DNA from: Thalassospira sp. MCCC 1A01428
GTDB taxonomy: Bacteria > Pseudomonadota > Alphaproteobacteria > Rhodospirillales > Thalassospiraceae
Direction: 5' to 3'
NCBI RefSeq assembly: GCF_002115825.1
Contig: NZ_JFJZ01000007.1
Span: 124,001-188,000 of the forward strand
DNA: 64,000 nucleotides
This document shows, piece after piece, positions 55,529-64,000 of the stretch (the stretch's first letter is position 1; every line of letters begins with the position of its first letter). Both the position numbers and the translations under genes were made by a program. The notes under the pieces were generated by a model that saw only the letters and a program-made list of their open reading frames with translations, had not been told where the DNA came from and did not search any database.

Positions 55529-56714
55529 CGCCTGACCCTTTGGTATTTTGGGCTGCCCTGGGCAGCTTTATTTTTATTTGCGTACCGTTCTCGGTACTGA
55601 TTTGATATTGCGCACCAATCAGCTGGGCGCGGGTTTTGATATGCGCCAGACCACCACTTGGCCCGCGCGGGGTTGGGCGAAACGTGCCGTTGTCGATAAT
55701 TTTGATTTTTAAATGTCCGCTGTCATCACGACGGATGATGACAGAAATTTTGTCGGCACCCGAATGCAGGACGGCATTGTTAAGTGCTTCCTGGCAAATG
55801 CGGAAAATGGCGATACGTATGGTTTCGGGCAAGGTATCTATCGCACCGTCGGTATGGTCATCAACGCTGAATTGCATTGTGCTTTCACGGCTGATGGCGC
55901 GTTCGAGGTGGGTGACAATTGCATGATGAAAACCGAAAAGCTCAAGGATAGAGGGAATTGATGTATCAATAATCCCGCGTAGATCCTGGATCATGTTTTG
56001 TATTTGCTGTTGCAGATGATGATGCTGGGCGTTGGTCAAGCCGGGATGGATGTCGCGCGCAATGCGGGTAAGATCGGCCAGTGTCTGGTCGTGTAAATCC
56101 ATGCCGATGCGTTGGCGTTCGGCTTCCAGCGCGTCGGTAAGGCTAAGGGCGCCAAGGCGCAAACCTTCTTCCCGGGCAAGAATTTCGGCGCGATATATGG
56201 CTTCCTTGTTGGACTTCTCGTTGGCGCGCAAGGCATAAAAATAAGGTGCCAGAATATCAGCCAGAATTCGCACCTGTTCGACGTGGGTTTCGTCATAGAA
56301 ATTTTCTTTTTTTGATGAACAGTTGAGCGAGCCGATAACTTCTCCCAGAACTTTCATCGCTACATTAACCCGGCTGCGAAATTCGTGATGGAGGATGGGC
56401 GCGCTGACCGCATCGGGGAAGATGTAGCGGGGGTCTTTCAAGGCATTGCCGGTGAGAAGATAATCGGTTTTCCCATAAAGTATATCGCGAACCGGCGATT
56501 GCCGCACAGCAGATCGCGAGGTGCTCCAGCTTGTTTGCAGGCCAACCTCGTAGGAGGTATTCCATGTTTTGCCGGTGTCGATCAGGCAGACATCAAGGTG
56601 GTCAAATTCGATGATTTTGTCGATTTCCGATTTGACCGAATGCAGGGCAGAATTGATGTCCAGATTGCCCGCAAGCAGGTTGGAAATGCGCAGATAATGG
56701 GCAAGTTCCGACAT
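55509..56714 (-). CDS. GAF-domain sensor histidine kinase (NarL-partner type)
   Basis: Soluble kinase of 401 residues. An N-terminal GAF domain (about 5-165, SNLLAGNLDINSALHSV and FRSRVNVAMKVLGEVIGSL) is followed by a HisKA_3 dimerisation part with His208 in ERQRIGMDLHDQTLADL and an ATPase with ICQEALNNAVLHSGA. It autophosphorylates and passes phosphate to the downstream regulator. The GAF ligand is unknown; the lack of membrane helices means a cytoplasmic signal. It is divergent from the sugar ABC operon, with 233 bases between. Confidence 0.92.
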   Translation of the reverse strand: MSELAHYLRISNLLAGNLDINSALHSVKSEIDKIIEFDHLDVCLIDTGKTWNTSYEVGLQTSWSTSRSAVRQSPVRDILYGKTDYLLTGNALKDPRYIFPDAVSAPILHHEFRSRVNVAMKVLGEVIGSLNCSSKKENFYDETHVEQVRILADILAPYFYALRANEKSNKEAIYRAEILAREEGLRLGALSLTDALEAERQRIGMDLHDQTLADLTRIARDIHPGLTNAQHHHLQQQIQNMIQDLRGIIDTSIPSILELFGFHHAIVTHLERAISRESTMQFSVDDHTDGAIDTLPETIRIAIFRICQEALNNAVLHSGADKISVIIRRDDSGHLKIKIIDNGTFRPTPRGPSGGLAHIKTRAQLIGAQYQISTENGTQIKIKLPRAAQNTKGSGDENTAG

Positions 56715-56947
56715 GAATGTTTCCTCCGGCGTGGATCATATGACGGCGGCATTTAATTGTCTTGCGTGTGTCCGCAAGGATGGTGCGGGAACCCGCAAGA
56801 CGGGTGCGGCATGCGCTCTTTACGATTTTATCCGGATGCCTGTAAATCGAGAGCCTGAAAATAAGATACTGCTGCGTAAGTTAAACGCAAAAAAGTTCAC
56901 ATAAACAACACGGACCACGACGTGCGCAGGCGCGTCAGGGAGGAAAA

Positions 56948-57961
56948 ATGAAATTCAAGAACATGCTTATGGGCGTGATTGCCGGAACGACAATTTTGGC
57001 ATCCACCCACGCAATGGCCGATACGGCAGATAAACGCATTGCCTTTTCCAACAATTATGCCGGAAATTCCTGGCGCCAGGCCATGCTGCAAAGCTGGGAC
57101 AAGGTAACGGGTGAAGCGGTAAAAACCGGCGTTGTTGCCGCAGCCGATGCCTTTACCACATCGGAAAACCAGGCAACGGAACAGGCGGCCCAAATTCAAA
57201 ACATGATTTTGCAGGGCTATGATGCGATTGTGATTGATGCCGCATCGCCAACCGCAATTAACGGGGCCGTGCGTGAAGCCTGTGATGCCGGCATTACCGT
57301 GGTGTCCTTTGACGGGATTGTGACCGAGCCGTGCGCCTGGCGCATTGCGGTTGATTTCCGGCAAATGGGTCGCGAACAGGTTAAATATCTGGAAAAACGC
57401 TATCCGGATGGCGGCAACCTGTTGGAAATTCGCGGTCTTGCCGGGGTTTTCGTCGATGACGAAATCAGTGCGGGCATCCATGAAGCGGCCAAAGACAGCA
57501 AGTTCAAGATTGTGGGTTCCGTCCACGGCGACTGGGCCCAGGATGTGGCGCAAAAGGCCGTTGCCGGTATTTTGCCCAGCCTGCCCGACATTACTGCCGT
57601 TGTGACCCAGGGCGGCGACGGTTATGGGGCGGCGCGGGCCTTTGCGGCCACCGATCGCCCGATGCCGACCATCATTATGGGCAACCGCCAGGATGAACTG
57701 AAATGGTGGTCTGACGAGCATGCCAAAAATGGCTATGAAACCACCTCGCTGTCGATTGCACCGGGGGTCAGCACCCTGGCATTCTGGGTGGCACAGCAGG
57801 TGCTGAATGGCAAGGAAGTTGCCAAGGACCTGACCGTACCGTTCCTGCGGGTGGACCAGGACAACCTGGCAGAGATGCTGGCAACGACACCGGAAGGGTC
57901 GGTCGCCAATGTTGAATATTCCCTTGAAGATGCACAAACCCTGATCAAGTCAACGAAGTAA
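56948..57961 (+). CDS. Sugar-binding periplasmic protein of an ABC importer
   Basis: Periplasmic binding protein of 337 residues in the Peripla_BP_4 (ribose/rhizopine) family. A signal peptide ends near HAMA-D. Typical elements are IAFSNNYAGNSWRQAMLQSW, the sugar-contacting DAIVIDAASPTAINGAVREACDAGITVVSFDG and AVVTQGGDGYGAARAF. It delivers a sugar to the permeases encoded downstream. The exact sugar is not predictable; the lactonase at the end of the operon points to an aldose. GGGAGG precedes the ATG. Confidence 0.92.
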   Translation: MKFKNMLMGVIAGTTILASTHAMADTADKRIAFSNNYAGNSWRQAMLQSWDKVTGEAVKTGVVAAADAFTTSENQATEQAAQIQNMILQGYDAIVIDAASPTAINGAVREACDAGITVVSFDGIVTEPCAWRIAVDFRQMGREQVKYLEKRYPDGGNLLEIRGLAGVFVDDEISAGIHEAAKDSKFKIVGSVHGDWAQDVAQKAVAGILPSLPDITAVVTQGGDGYGAARAFAATDRPMPTIIMGNRQDELKWWSDEHAKNGYETTSLSIAPGVSTLAFWVAQQVLNGKEVAKDLTVPFLRVDQDNLAEMLATTPEGSVANVEYSLEDAQTLIKSTK

Positions 57962-57973
57962 GGCGACAGGATT

Positions 57974-59431
57974 ATGGTTGTAAACCGCAAGGAGATCGGC
58001 ACCCGTGAGGTGCCGATCATTTCCCTGGCCGGTATTGGTGTGTCTTTTGGGCCGGTCAGGGCCTTAAGTGATGTGGCGCTGAATATCATGCCGGGCGAAT
58101 GTGTGGGCGTGGTTGGCCATAACGGGGCGGGGAAATCCACCCTGGTGAATGTGATTAATGGCCGTCTGTCGCCAACGACGGGCGAGGCGCGCTATGACGG
58201 GGCGGAAAGCAAGGCCGATTTTCGCAATGGCCAACGGGCACGCCAGGCAGGCATTCGCAGTGTGTTTCAGGAATTGTCGCTGTGCCCGAATTTAACCGTT
58301 CTGGAAAATATGCGCATTCCCTATCGCAATATGCCGTGGCGCAATTGGCGCGGGAATGCCGCCAGTGCGGTGCGGGTGTCCCTGGATGCGGTTTTTCCCG
58401 GCAATGGTATTGACCCCTATCGTGTGGTGGGCGACCTGTCGATTGCCGAACGGCAAATGGTGGAAATTGCCATTGCTTTTTCCCGGCGCGACATTGATGC
58501 AAGGCTGGTGATTTTGGACGAACCGACATCCTCGCTTGATGGTTCGATTGCCGACCAGTTGCTGGCCTATATCAAAAAGTTCTGTGCTGCTGGCGGGGCG
58601 GTGATTTTTATTTCCCATATGCTGGGCGAGATTTTTGACGTCGCGACCCGCATGGTGGTGATGAAAGACGGGCGCATTATTGCCAATGATGCGGCACACA
58701 CCTTTACCCGCGACAGCCTGGTGGATGCAATGGGCCATGTTGTGGCCGATGGTGCGGATAGTGGTGACGGGCGCAAACAGCGCGAATTGGGCGATGAAGT
58801 TTTGCGCATGGCCAATGGCCTGACGGCACGCAAAGGCGAAATTGTCGGTTTGGCGGGTCTTGCCGGGCATGGACAGGCCGAGGCGCTGGCACAGTGTTAT
58901 CTGGAACGATCATCGGACTGGCGGGCCAACCGGGCGCCAGCCGTGGTGTTTGTGGCCGGGGACCGGGCGCGCGATGGCGTGATGCCGCTATGGTCGATTT
59001 TGCGTAATTTGAGCTTGCAAACCCTGGTGGAATTTAGCCGGTCGTTTTTGGTGGACCGCAAGGCCGAGAAAAAGCTGGTGGCGGACTGGCACCGGAAAAT
59101 CAAGATCAAGACCGATGACGTTGAAAGCTCGATTTTGTCGTTATCGGGCGGCAATCAGCAAAAGGTGCTGTTTTCACGCGCCCTGGCATCCTCCGCCCCG
59201 ATTGTGGTGATGGATGACCCGATGCGCGGCGTGGATGTGGGCACCAAAAAGGAAGTGTACCGTATGGTTCGCGATGAAGCCGAAAAGGGCCGCACCTTCC
59301 TGTGGTATTCGACGGAAACCGACGAAATTCTGGAATGTGACCGGGTTTTTGTGTTTCGCGACAGTGAAATTGCCGCCGAACTGACCGGTGATGACATTAC
59401 CGAAGAAAACATGCTGCGTGCTTCGTTCTAG
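57974..59431 (+). CDS. RbsA-type fused ATPase of a sugar ABC importer
   Basis: Double ATPase of 485 residues. The first half has Walker A VVGHNGAGKST, the signature LSIAERQMVEIAIAFSRR and Walker B LVILDEPTSSLD. The second half has the usual degenerate P-loop GLAGHGQAEAL, a strong signature LSLSGGNQQKVLFSRAL and VVMDDPMRGVD. It powers both permeases. The first codons lie within a hairpin (57994-58018), placed 33 bases after the binding-protein stop, which probably limits translation relative to the binding protein. Confidence 0.93.
   Translation: MVVNRKEIGTREVPIISLAGIGVSFGPVRALSDVALNIMPGECVGVVGHNGAGKSTLVNVINGRLSPTTGEARYDGAESKADFRNGQRARQAGIRSVFQELSLCPNLTVLENMRIPYRNMPWRNWRGNAASAVRVSLDAVFPGNGIDPYRVVGDLSIAERQMVEIAIAFSRRDIDARLVILDEPTSSLDGSIADQLLAYIKKFCAAGGAVIFISHMLGEIFDVATRMVVMKDGRIIANDAAHTFTRDSLVDAMGHVVADGADSGDGRKQRELGDEVLRMANGLTARKGEIVGLAGLAGHGQAEALAQCYLERSSDWRANRAPAVVFVAGDRARDGVMPLWSILRNLSLQTLVEFSRSFLVDRKAEKKLVADWHRKIKIKTDDVESSILSLSGGNQQKVLFSRALASSAPIVVMDDPMRGVDVGTKKEVYRMVRDEAEKGRTFLWYSTETDEILECDRVFVFRDSEIAAELTGDDITEENMLRASF
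57994..58018 (+). promoter_or_regulatory. Hairpin in the start of the ABC ATPase gene
   Basis: GATCGGCACC and GGTGCCGATC form a perfect ten-base stem around CGTGA. It covers codons 7-15 of the ATPase and lies 33 bases after the binding-protein stop. It may stabilise the upstream mRNA or weaken translation of the downstream genes. Confidence 0.5.
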
Positions 59432-59448
59432 ATGGAGGAGGCCACATC

Positions 59449-60375
59449 ATGACACGCGATCATTTACGCATTTTGTTGCCGATTTTCTCGTTGGGTTTGT
59501 TGCTGGCAGGGGTGTTTTACCTGCAGCCGCGCGCCATGAGCTATTTCGGGCTGAATCTGCTGTTTAATCTCGCCGTACCTGTGGCGCTGGCAACCATTGC
59601 CCAGATGATGATTTTGATGGTCAATGACATTGATTTGTCGATTGGCACCTTTGTCAGTTTTTGTGCCTGTGTCACGGCAACCTTTGTGCAAAGTGACCCG
59701 GTGGTGGGCTATGCCATGCTGTTGGGCGCCATTGCGGTTTATGCCGCGATGGGGGCGATTATTCATGCCCGTGGCTTGCCCGCGATTGTTGTGACATTGG
59801 GCATGTCGTTTTTCTGGTCGGGCATGGCGATTTTGATTTTGCCTTCGCCCGGTGGCTCGGCCCCGGCTTGGCTGCATGCAATGATGAAGGCCAAGCCCCC
59901 CTTTGTGCCGGTTGCGATTATTGCGCCCGTCGTGATTGGGCTGATCATGCATTATTTTGTCAAACGGTCATCATTGGGGGTGTTGTTGCGCGGTGTTGGC
60001 GGCAACAGCCAGGCCATTGACCGTTCGGGTTGGTCGGTTCTGGGCCTGAAAGCAACGGCCTATGGCATTGCCGGGTTGTTCGGGGTGTTGTCCGGGATGG
60101 CGCTGGTGGGTTTAACCACCTCGGCCGATGCCAATATTGCCTTGCGTTATACCCTGTTATCGATTGCCGGGGTGATTTTGGGCGGCGGTGAATTTACCGG
60201 TGGCCGGGTGTCGCCCATCGGGGCTGTGATCGGGGCGATGACCCTGACGCTGGCGGCCAGCTTCCTGTCTTTCCTGCATCTGTCATCGGACTGGCAGATT
60301 GGCGCGCAAGGAGCGATTTTGATTTTGGTTCTGGCGGTGCGCCTTGTCTTTACCCGTCGGGAGGCCTTGGCATGA
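59449..60375 (+). CDS. Sugar ABC permease (RbsC-like), first
   Basis: Inner-membrane permease of 308 residues with eight to ten helices, of the BPD_transp_2 family. The conserved cytoplasmic segment is RSSLGVLLRGVGGNSQAIDRSGW, the loop that contacts the ATPase. GGAGGAGG precedes the ATG. It forms a heterodimeric pore with the next gene product, with which it overlaps by four bases. Confidence 0.92.
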   Translation: MTRDHLRILLPIFSLGLLLAGVFYLQPRAMSYFGLNLLFNLAVPVALATIAQMMILMVNDIDLSIGTFVSFCACVTATFVQSDPVVGYAMLLGAIAVYAAMGAIIHARGLPAIVVTLGMSFFWSGMAILILPSPGGSAPAWLHAMMKAKPPFVPVAIIAPVVIGLIMHYFVKRSSLGVLLRGVGGNSQAIDRSGWSVLGLKATAYGIAGLFGVLSGMALVGLTTSADANIALRYTLLSIAGVILGGGEFTGGRVSPIGAVIGAMTLTLAASFLSFLHLSSDWQIGAQGAILILVLAVRLVFTRREALA

Positions 60376-61370
60376 CTGTGGAAAATAATGTGCAAAATGC
60401 ACCGCAAAACGGTGTGAAGGCCCTGTTTGGTCTGGTGTCGCGCAAGGCCTGGATTTGGGCCTATCTGGCCGCAGCGGCAACATTTATTGCCGCGATGATG
60501 GCCGGGTCCGGCGGTGGGGCCGAGGCAGGATCGCTTTTATATGCCGCCTTTACCTTTGCCTCCTTTACCGTGATTGTCGGGATCGGCCAGATGTTTGTTG
60601 TGACATTGGGGCCGGGCAATGTGGACCTTTCCATTCCCGCAACCATGACACTGGCCGGGACGGTGGCCCTGAAATTTATGGCAAGCGACGGCGCGCTGGT
60701 GGTGCCGGGGCTGTTGATTGCGATTGGCGTTGGCCTGGGCTGCGGGCTGTTTAATTTCGGCCTGATTTTGCTGATGCGTATTCCGCCGATCATTGCCTCG
60801 CTGGCCTCGTCCTTTTTGTTTCAGTCGGTCGCAATTTGGTCCAACCGTGGTTTGCGCATCAAACCGCCCGAAGGCCTTGCCGATTTTGCCACGGGCGGCA
60901 CATTGGGCATTCCCAATGCCGCACTGGTGGCACTTGGCGTATCGGTTCTGGCGTGGATTGTGCTGGAACGCGCGATTATTGGCCGCTGGATTTTGGCAAG
61001 CGGGCAAAATAAACGTGCGGCCCGTCTGGGCGGTGTGCCGGTTACGGCAGTGCATTTTGGCGTGTATGTCGGCTGTGCGGTGCTGGCCGGGTTTACCGGC
61101 TTTTTGCTGGCCAGTTTTTCGGGCGGTGCAAACCTGAATATGGGCACGGAATATATGCTGATGTCGATTGCCGTTGTGGTGATTGGCGGGTCCTCGATTG
61201 CCGGGGGGAATTCAAATGTGCCTGGCATCTGGGCGGCAGCATTGTTCATGTTTTTGCTGGTATCGATGTTGAATTCCTATGGTTTGGGTGCCGGTGTGCG
61301 GTTGATTTTGACCGGGCTGATCATTGTGTCGGTGGTGGTACTGGCCAGTAAAAAAAGAGGCAGGGTATGA
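60372..61370 (+). CDS. Sugar ABC permease (RbsC-like), second
   Basis: Inner-membrane permease of 332 residues of the BPD_transp_2 family. The coupling region is ILASGQNKRAARLGGVPVTAVHF, and FVVTLGPGNVDLSIPATMTLAG is a typical N-terminal segment. It overlaps the preceding permease and the lactonase gene by four bases each (ATGA), so the three are tightly coupled. Two different permeases imply a heterodimeric channel. Confidence 0.92.
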   Translation: MTVENNVQNAPQNGVKALFGLVSRKAWIWAYLAAAATFIAAMMAGSGGGAEAGSLLYAAFTFASFTVIVGIGQMFVVTLGPGNVDLSIPATMTLAGTVALKFMASDGALVVPGLLIAIGVGLGCGLFNFGLILLMRIPPIIASLASSFLFQSVAIWSNRGLRIKPPEGLADFATGGTLGIPNAALVALGVSVLAWIVLERAIIGRWILASGQNKRAARLGGVPVTAVHFGVYVGCAVLAGFTGFLLASFSGGANLNMGTEYMLMSIAVVVIGGSSIAGGNSNVPGIWAAALFMFLLVSMLNSYGLGAGVRLILTGLIIVSVVVLASKKRGRV

Positions 61371-62281
61371 ACGGCCCGTATGAAATTTTTGACAATCGTT
61401 TCCGTGATCTTGTGTTGCTGAATGTCAGCCTGCGCAAACTGTCGGGCGGGCATTTATGGACCGAAGGCCCGGTATGGTTCCCGGCCCATCAATGCCTGTT
61501 ATTTTCCGATATTCCCAATCAGAAAATTTATCGCTGGATGTGTGATGGCACGGTGAATGTGTTTCGCGATCATTCCAGTTTTGCCAATGGCAATACCCGC
61601 GATGCACAGGGCCGGCTGATCAGTTGCCAGCATGGCACGCGCTCTGTCACCCGCACGGAACATGATGGCACCATCACGGTGCTGGCCGACCAGTTTGAAG
61701 GCAAACCCCTGAATTCACCCAATGATGTGGTGGTCAAATCGGATGGCTCTGTGTGGTTTACCGACCCGACATATGGCATTTTGTCCGATTATGAAGGGTA
61801 TAAATCGACCCCGGAACAACGCCACCATAATGTGTTTCGCCTTGATACTGTCACGGGGGAACTTGCCAGTGTGGCGCATGATTTTGCCCAGCCCAACGGG
61901 TTGGCTTTTTCGCGCGATGAAAAGCGGCTTTATGTGGCGGAATCCGGCCAAAGCCATGATGACACGGTGCCATCGGTCATTCGTGTTTATGATGTGGTCG
62001 GTGGCAATAGGCTGGAAAATGGCCGCGATTTTGCGGCCATCGAGCCGGGCCTGCCGGATGGTTTCCGGGTGGATTGCCATGATAATGTCTGGACATCGGC
62101 GGCGGATGGCGTGCATTGCCTGGATGCCAACGGGGTTTTGCTGGGCAAAATTCTGGTGCCCGAAACCGTCTCGAACCTGACCTTTGGCGGGCCGCGGGAC
62201 AATGAATTGCTGATTACGGCAACAACCAGCGTTTATGCCATTCATGTTAATACAGCCGCCGCCCGGGGCCCGAAAACATGA
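61367..62281 (+). CDS. SMP-30/gluconolactonase-type hydrolase
   Basis: Six-bladed propeller enzyme of 304 residues. The metal-binding residues are visible as Glu in TEGPVWF, Asn in NSPNDVVV and Asn in QPNGLAFSRDE, the calcium or zinc site of the family. It opens sugar lactones. As last gene of the importer operon, it suggests that the imported sugar is oxidised to a lactone and then to the acid. There is no signal peptide, so it acts in the cytoplasm. Confidence 0.92.
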   Translation: MNGPYEIFDNRFRDLVLLNVSLRKLSGGHLWTEGPVWFPAHQCLLFSDIPNQKIYRWMCDGTVNVFRDHSSFANGNTRDAQGRLISCQHGTRSVTRTEHDGTITVLADQFEGKPLNSPNDVVVKSDGSVWFTDPTYGILSDYEGYKSTPEQRHHNVFRLDTVTGELASVAHDFAQPNGLAFSRDEKRLYVAESGQSHDDTVPSVIRVYDVVGGNRLENGRDFAAIEPGLPDGFRVDCHDNVWTSAADGVHCLDANGVLLGKILVPETVSNLTFGGPRDNELLITATTSVYAIHVNTAAARGPKT

Positions 62282-62365
62282 ACCGGGTCTATCCCTGTTT
62301 TTCGTGTGCCGATATGTGTTTTGCCCCGATTACCGTGACGGCTTAATTGCGAGCAAAACACATAT

Positions 62366-63025
62366 TCATGCCGCGCGATCATCCCAGAAATCGCCTGCAT
62401 GATGAAGCAGGGCGTCGCGGTTGATGCGCATATGGTCGCGCTGGCGAAATTCAAAAGGTTCCAGACATCCCTGACGCCGCAAATTGGCGATGGTGCGGCT
62501 GGCGGTTTCGGTGGTGACAGAAACAATGCTGCCCAGTTTGTCGCGCGGGGGGACAATGCACTGGTCGCGATGGGCCACCCATAACAAAAAGCGGCAAATG
62601 CGGCTGATGGCGGGACCGCTGCCAATGTTGATTTTCCAGTAATGGCTGGCAATCACTTCGCGGCTTAGAAAATGTGAAATTACCCGTGCCAGCGACAGGC
62701 TTGAGGGTTGGTGCTGGCGCAGCCGAGCCAGCGGAACCCTTATGATCTGGCAGGGAGACAGGGTTTCACTGATCAGGGGCGGGCTGGTGGTTGACATTGC
62801 CCCGTCCAGTGCTTCGAGGCCGAAAACATCCCCCGGGCGATAAACCCGGCAAATTTGCCGGTCCCCATCACGGTTATAATATCCCTGAAGAATTAACCCC
62901 TGTTCCAGAATATAGGCATTGGCAAGGCTTTCATGCCCCGGTTCGACAATGTTGTTGGCCGGAAGCAAAACAGGTTTTTCGTCGGCATAGGTCAGGATTT
63001 GGCGCAAGGCGTCGGGAGTATTCAT
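62366..63025 (-). CDS. Crp/Fnr-family transcriptional regulator
   Basis: Regulator of 219 residues. The cyclic-nucleotide-type jelly roll covers about residues 15-130 (PGDVFGLEALDG). The winged helix-turn-helix is seen in LGSIVSVTTETASRTIANLRRQGCLE, near residues 165-190. The cysteine pattern of an FNR iron-sulfur cluster is not seen. ATG 63025 has GAGG eight bases before it and is preferred over a longer frame. It converges with the lactonase gene. Target promoters are unknown. Confidence 0.9.
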   Translation of the reverse strand: MNTPDALRQILTYADEKPVLLPANNIVEPGHESLANAYILEQGLILQGYYNRDGDRQICRVYRPGDVFGLEALDGAMSTTSPPLISETLSPCQIIRVPLARLRQHQPSSLSLARVISHFLSREVIASHYWKINIGSGPAISRICRFLLWVAHRDQCIVPPRDKLGSIVSVTTETASRTIANLRRQGCLEPFEFRQRDHMRINRDALLHHAGDFWDDRAA

Positions 63026-63085
63026 GACCGATCCTCGTGTTTGCGGGAAAAGGCGCACGGCACATACCGTGCGCCCAAACAATGA

Positions 63086-64000
63086 TCAGGCGTTGCGAAG
63101 CAACAGGCGCGGACGGACAACAAACAACAGGTCCAGAACCAGCATCAGGATCATCGACATGCCGACCAGCGGGAAAATAATGCCGCCAATGGCCAGAATG
63201 GCCAAAACGCCGTAAACCTTGCGCACGTCACGCGGCAGGGGCGGAACCCCCATTTGCCCGGACGGGCGGCGTTTCCACCACATCACACCCGCCGAAACCG
63301 CCATGAAAATCAGCGATGCACAGACCAGCAACATGACAATCTGGTTGGTCAGCCCGTATTGCTGCCCCATATGCACATTGATCGCCCATTCCAGCCCGCG
63401 CCCTAACGGGCCGTAATCGGCATATGACATGTCGATCAGCGGCTGGCCCGAATATTGATCAAGATGAATCACCCGTTGCAGCGAAAGGTCATCGGGGTAG
63501 ATGGAGGCGCTGTAAACACCGCGTGGTCCGTTGGGCAGGCTCACGGCGTAGCCCTGTGTCAGCCCCAGATCATTCAGTTTTCGGGTGGCGGCATCAATGC
63601 CAATCGCCTGCGGCCCGGTGGCAACGGAAAGCGGCAAGGGGGCATTTTCAGTGGTCCAGCCGGTTTCACCAAAGGCATCGATCATGGGAACGGTGGAAAG
63701 GGGAACATCCACCCGAACGCCGGACGGATACCCCGTGGGGGTGCCATTGGCGAACTGGTTGGCATATTTACCCCAGAAAACCGACCACGGCATGCCGGTG
63801 GTTGCCAGAAACAAAATGAAAAAACCGGCAAACAGGCCAACCACGGCGTGGCTGTCGCGCCACCAGCGACGGTTCGATGTTTTGCCGCGAATGGCAAGGC
63901 GCGATGTGCCATCCACCCGTTTGGGCCACCACAGGTAAATGCCGGTCAGCACCAGCAAAATGGTCCATCCGCCAACAATTTCGATCAGGGCATTGGGGAA
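63086..64000 (-). CDS. PepSY-associated membrane protein, partial
   Basis: The 5' end lies beyond the window; the frame stays open to 64000. The visible 305 residues show membrane segments with LVLTGIYLWWPKR, DSHAVVGLFAGFFILFLATTGMPWS and VINVHM-like WAINVHMGQQYGL. These are typical of PepSY-TM proteins, where the conserved His in DSHAVVG and the NVHMG motif may bind haem or metal. Related genes often lie with siderophore or metal uptake genes. The Crp/Fnr gene follows 60 bases downstream on the same strand and may be part of the same unit. Confidence 0.85.
   Translation of the reverse strand, partial: FPNALIEIVGGWTILLVLTGIYLWWPKRVDGTSRLAIRGKTSNRRWWRDSHAVVGLFAGFFILFLATTGMPWSVFWGKYANQFANGTPTGYPSGVRVDVPLSTVPMIDAFGETGWTTENAPLPLSVATGPQAIGIDAATRKLNDLGLTQGYAVSLPNGPRGVYSASIYPDDLSLQRVIHLDQYSGQPLIDMSYADYGPLGRGLEWAINVHMGQQYGLTNQIVMLLVCASLIFMAVSAGVMWWKRRPSGQMGVPPLPRDVRKVYGVLAILAIGGIIFPLVGMSMILMLVLDLLFVVRPRLLLRNA

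Noticed and set aside
56897..57937. 346-codon minus-strand frame opposite the sugar-binding protein gene
   Set aside because: Shadow of the real binding-protein gene; composition atypical and no start signal.
58840..58900. Apparently broken second P-loop in the sugar ATPase
   Set aside because: RbsA-type fused ATPases normally have a degenerate second P-loop, so this is not a defect.
1..64000. CRISPR arrays, insertion sequences, prophage, rRNA or tRNA genes
   Set aside because: No spaced repeats, transposase or integrase motifs, phage structural genes or clover-leaf patterns were recognised by reading. A scan with tRNAscan or an insertion-sequence search would settle this.

Overview
The window looks like chromosome of a motile, free-living alphaproteobacterium, most likely Rhodospirillales and close to Thalassospira. 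The evidence is a CckA-type hybrid kinase with the HDFNNLL H-box, a recA gene behind an alphaproteobacterial SOS box (GTTC-N7-GTTC), a DUF5610 protein, a chemoreceptor ending in PilZ, and a large cyclic-di-GMP enzyme. The genus is inferred from gene content, not from a database search. No phage, transposon, CRISPR array, rRNA or tRNA was recognised.

Positions 1-24300 are mixed core and accessory genes: an MCP-PilZ receptor, cckA, a periplasmic binding-like protein, a DUF523 protein, a PH-domain membrane protein, a class D beta-lactamase, a coupled lodA/lodB-type pair (Tat-exported quinone-cofactor oxidase plus its maturation flavoprotein), an EamA exporter, nikR, recA, sodC, a DUF5610 protein, leuS, trkH and a UDP-HexNAc-type dehydrogenase. 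The leuS gene is of the long actinobacterial type and looks foreign.

Positions 22970-40955 form a surface-polysaccharide locus. A tightly overlapping minus-strand operon (32486 to 24268) encodes four glycosyltransferases, a Wzx-like flippase, a heparinase-like toroid protein and a protein of unknown family. A plus-strand set (32576 to 40955) encodes a WecG/TagA transferase fused to an unknown exported domain, a Wzz/BY-kinase, a Wzy-like polymerase, a second toroid protein and two small unknown proteins. A second Wzy/WaaL-like gene lies on the opposite strand within this set. The dehydrogenase would supply an aminouronic acid, the transferases build the repeat, Wzx/Wzy/Wzc export and polymerise it, and the toroid proteins may trim or modify it. 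No outer-membrane export protein (Wza) or clear priming transferase is visible.

Positions 41000-51230 are housekeeping and small accessory genes: hrpB, a VIT-family transporter, a VOC protein, greB, MFS plus LysR, DUF3095 plus slyX, a beta-hydroxyacid dehydrogenase and a TerB protein. Positions 51590-64000 hold a PAS-GGDEF-EAL protein, a GAF histidine kinase and LuxR-type regulator pair, a divergent sugar ABC operon (binding protein, fused ATPase, two permeases, SMP-30 lactonase), a Crp/Fnr regulator and a PepSY membrane protein cut by the right edge.

The observations most worth following are the LodA protein with a Tat signal, the WecG fusion, the actinobacterial-type LeuRS with an altered KMSKS motif, the toroid proteins with their unknown partner in the polysaccharide operon, and a small antisense transcription unit next to nikR encoding a possible 28-residue Cys-rich peptide.
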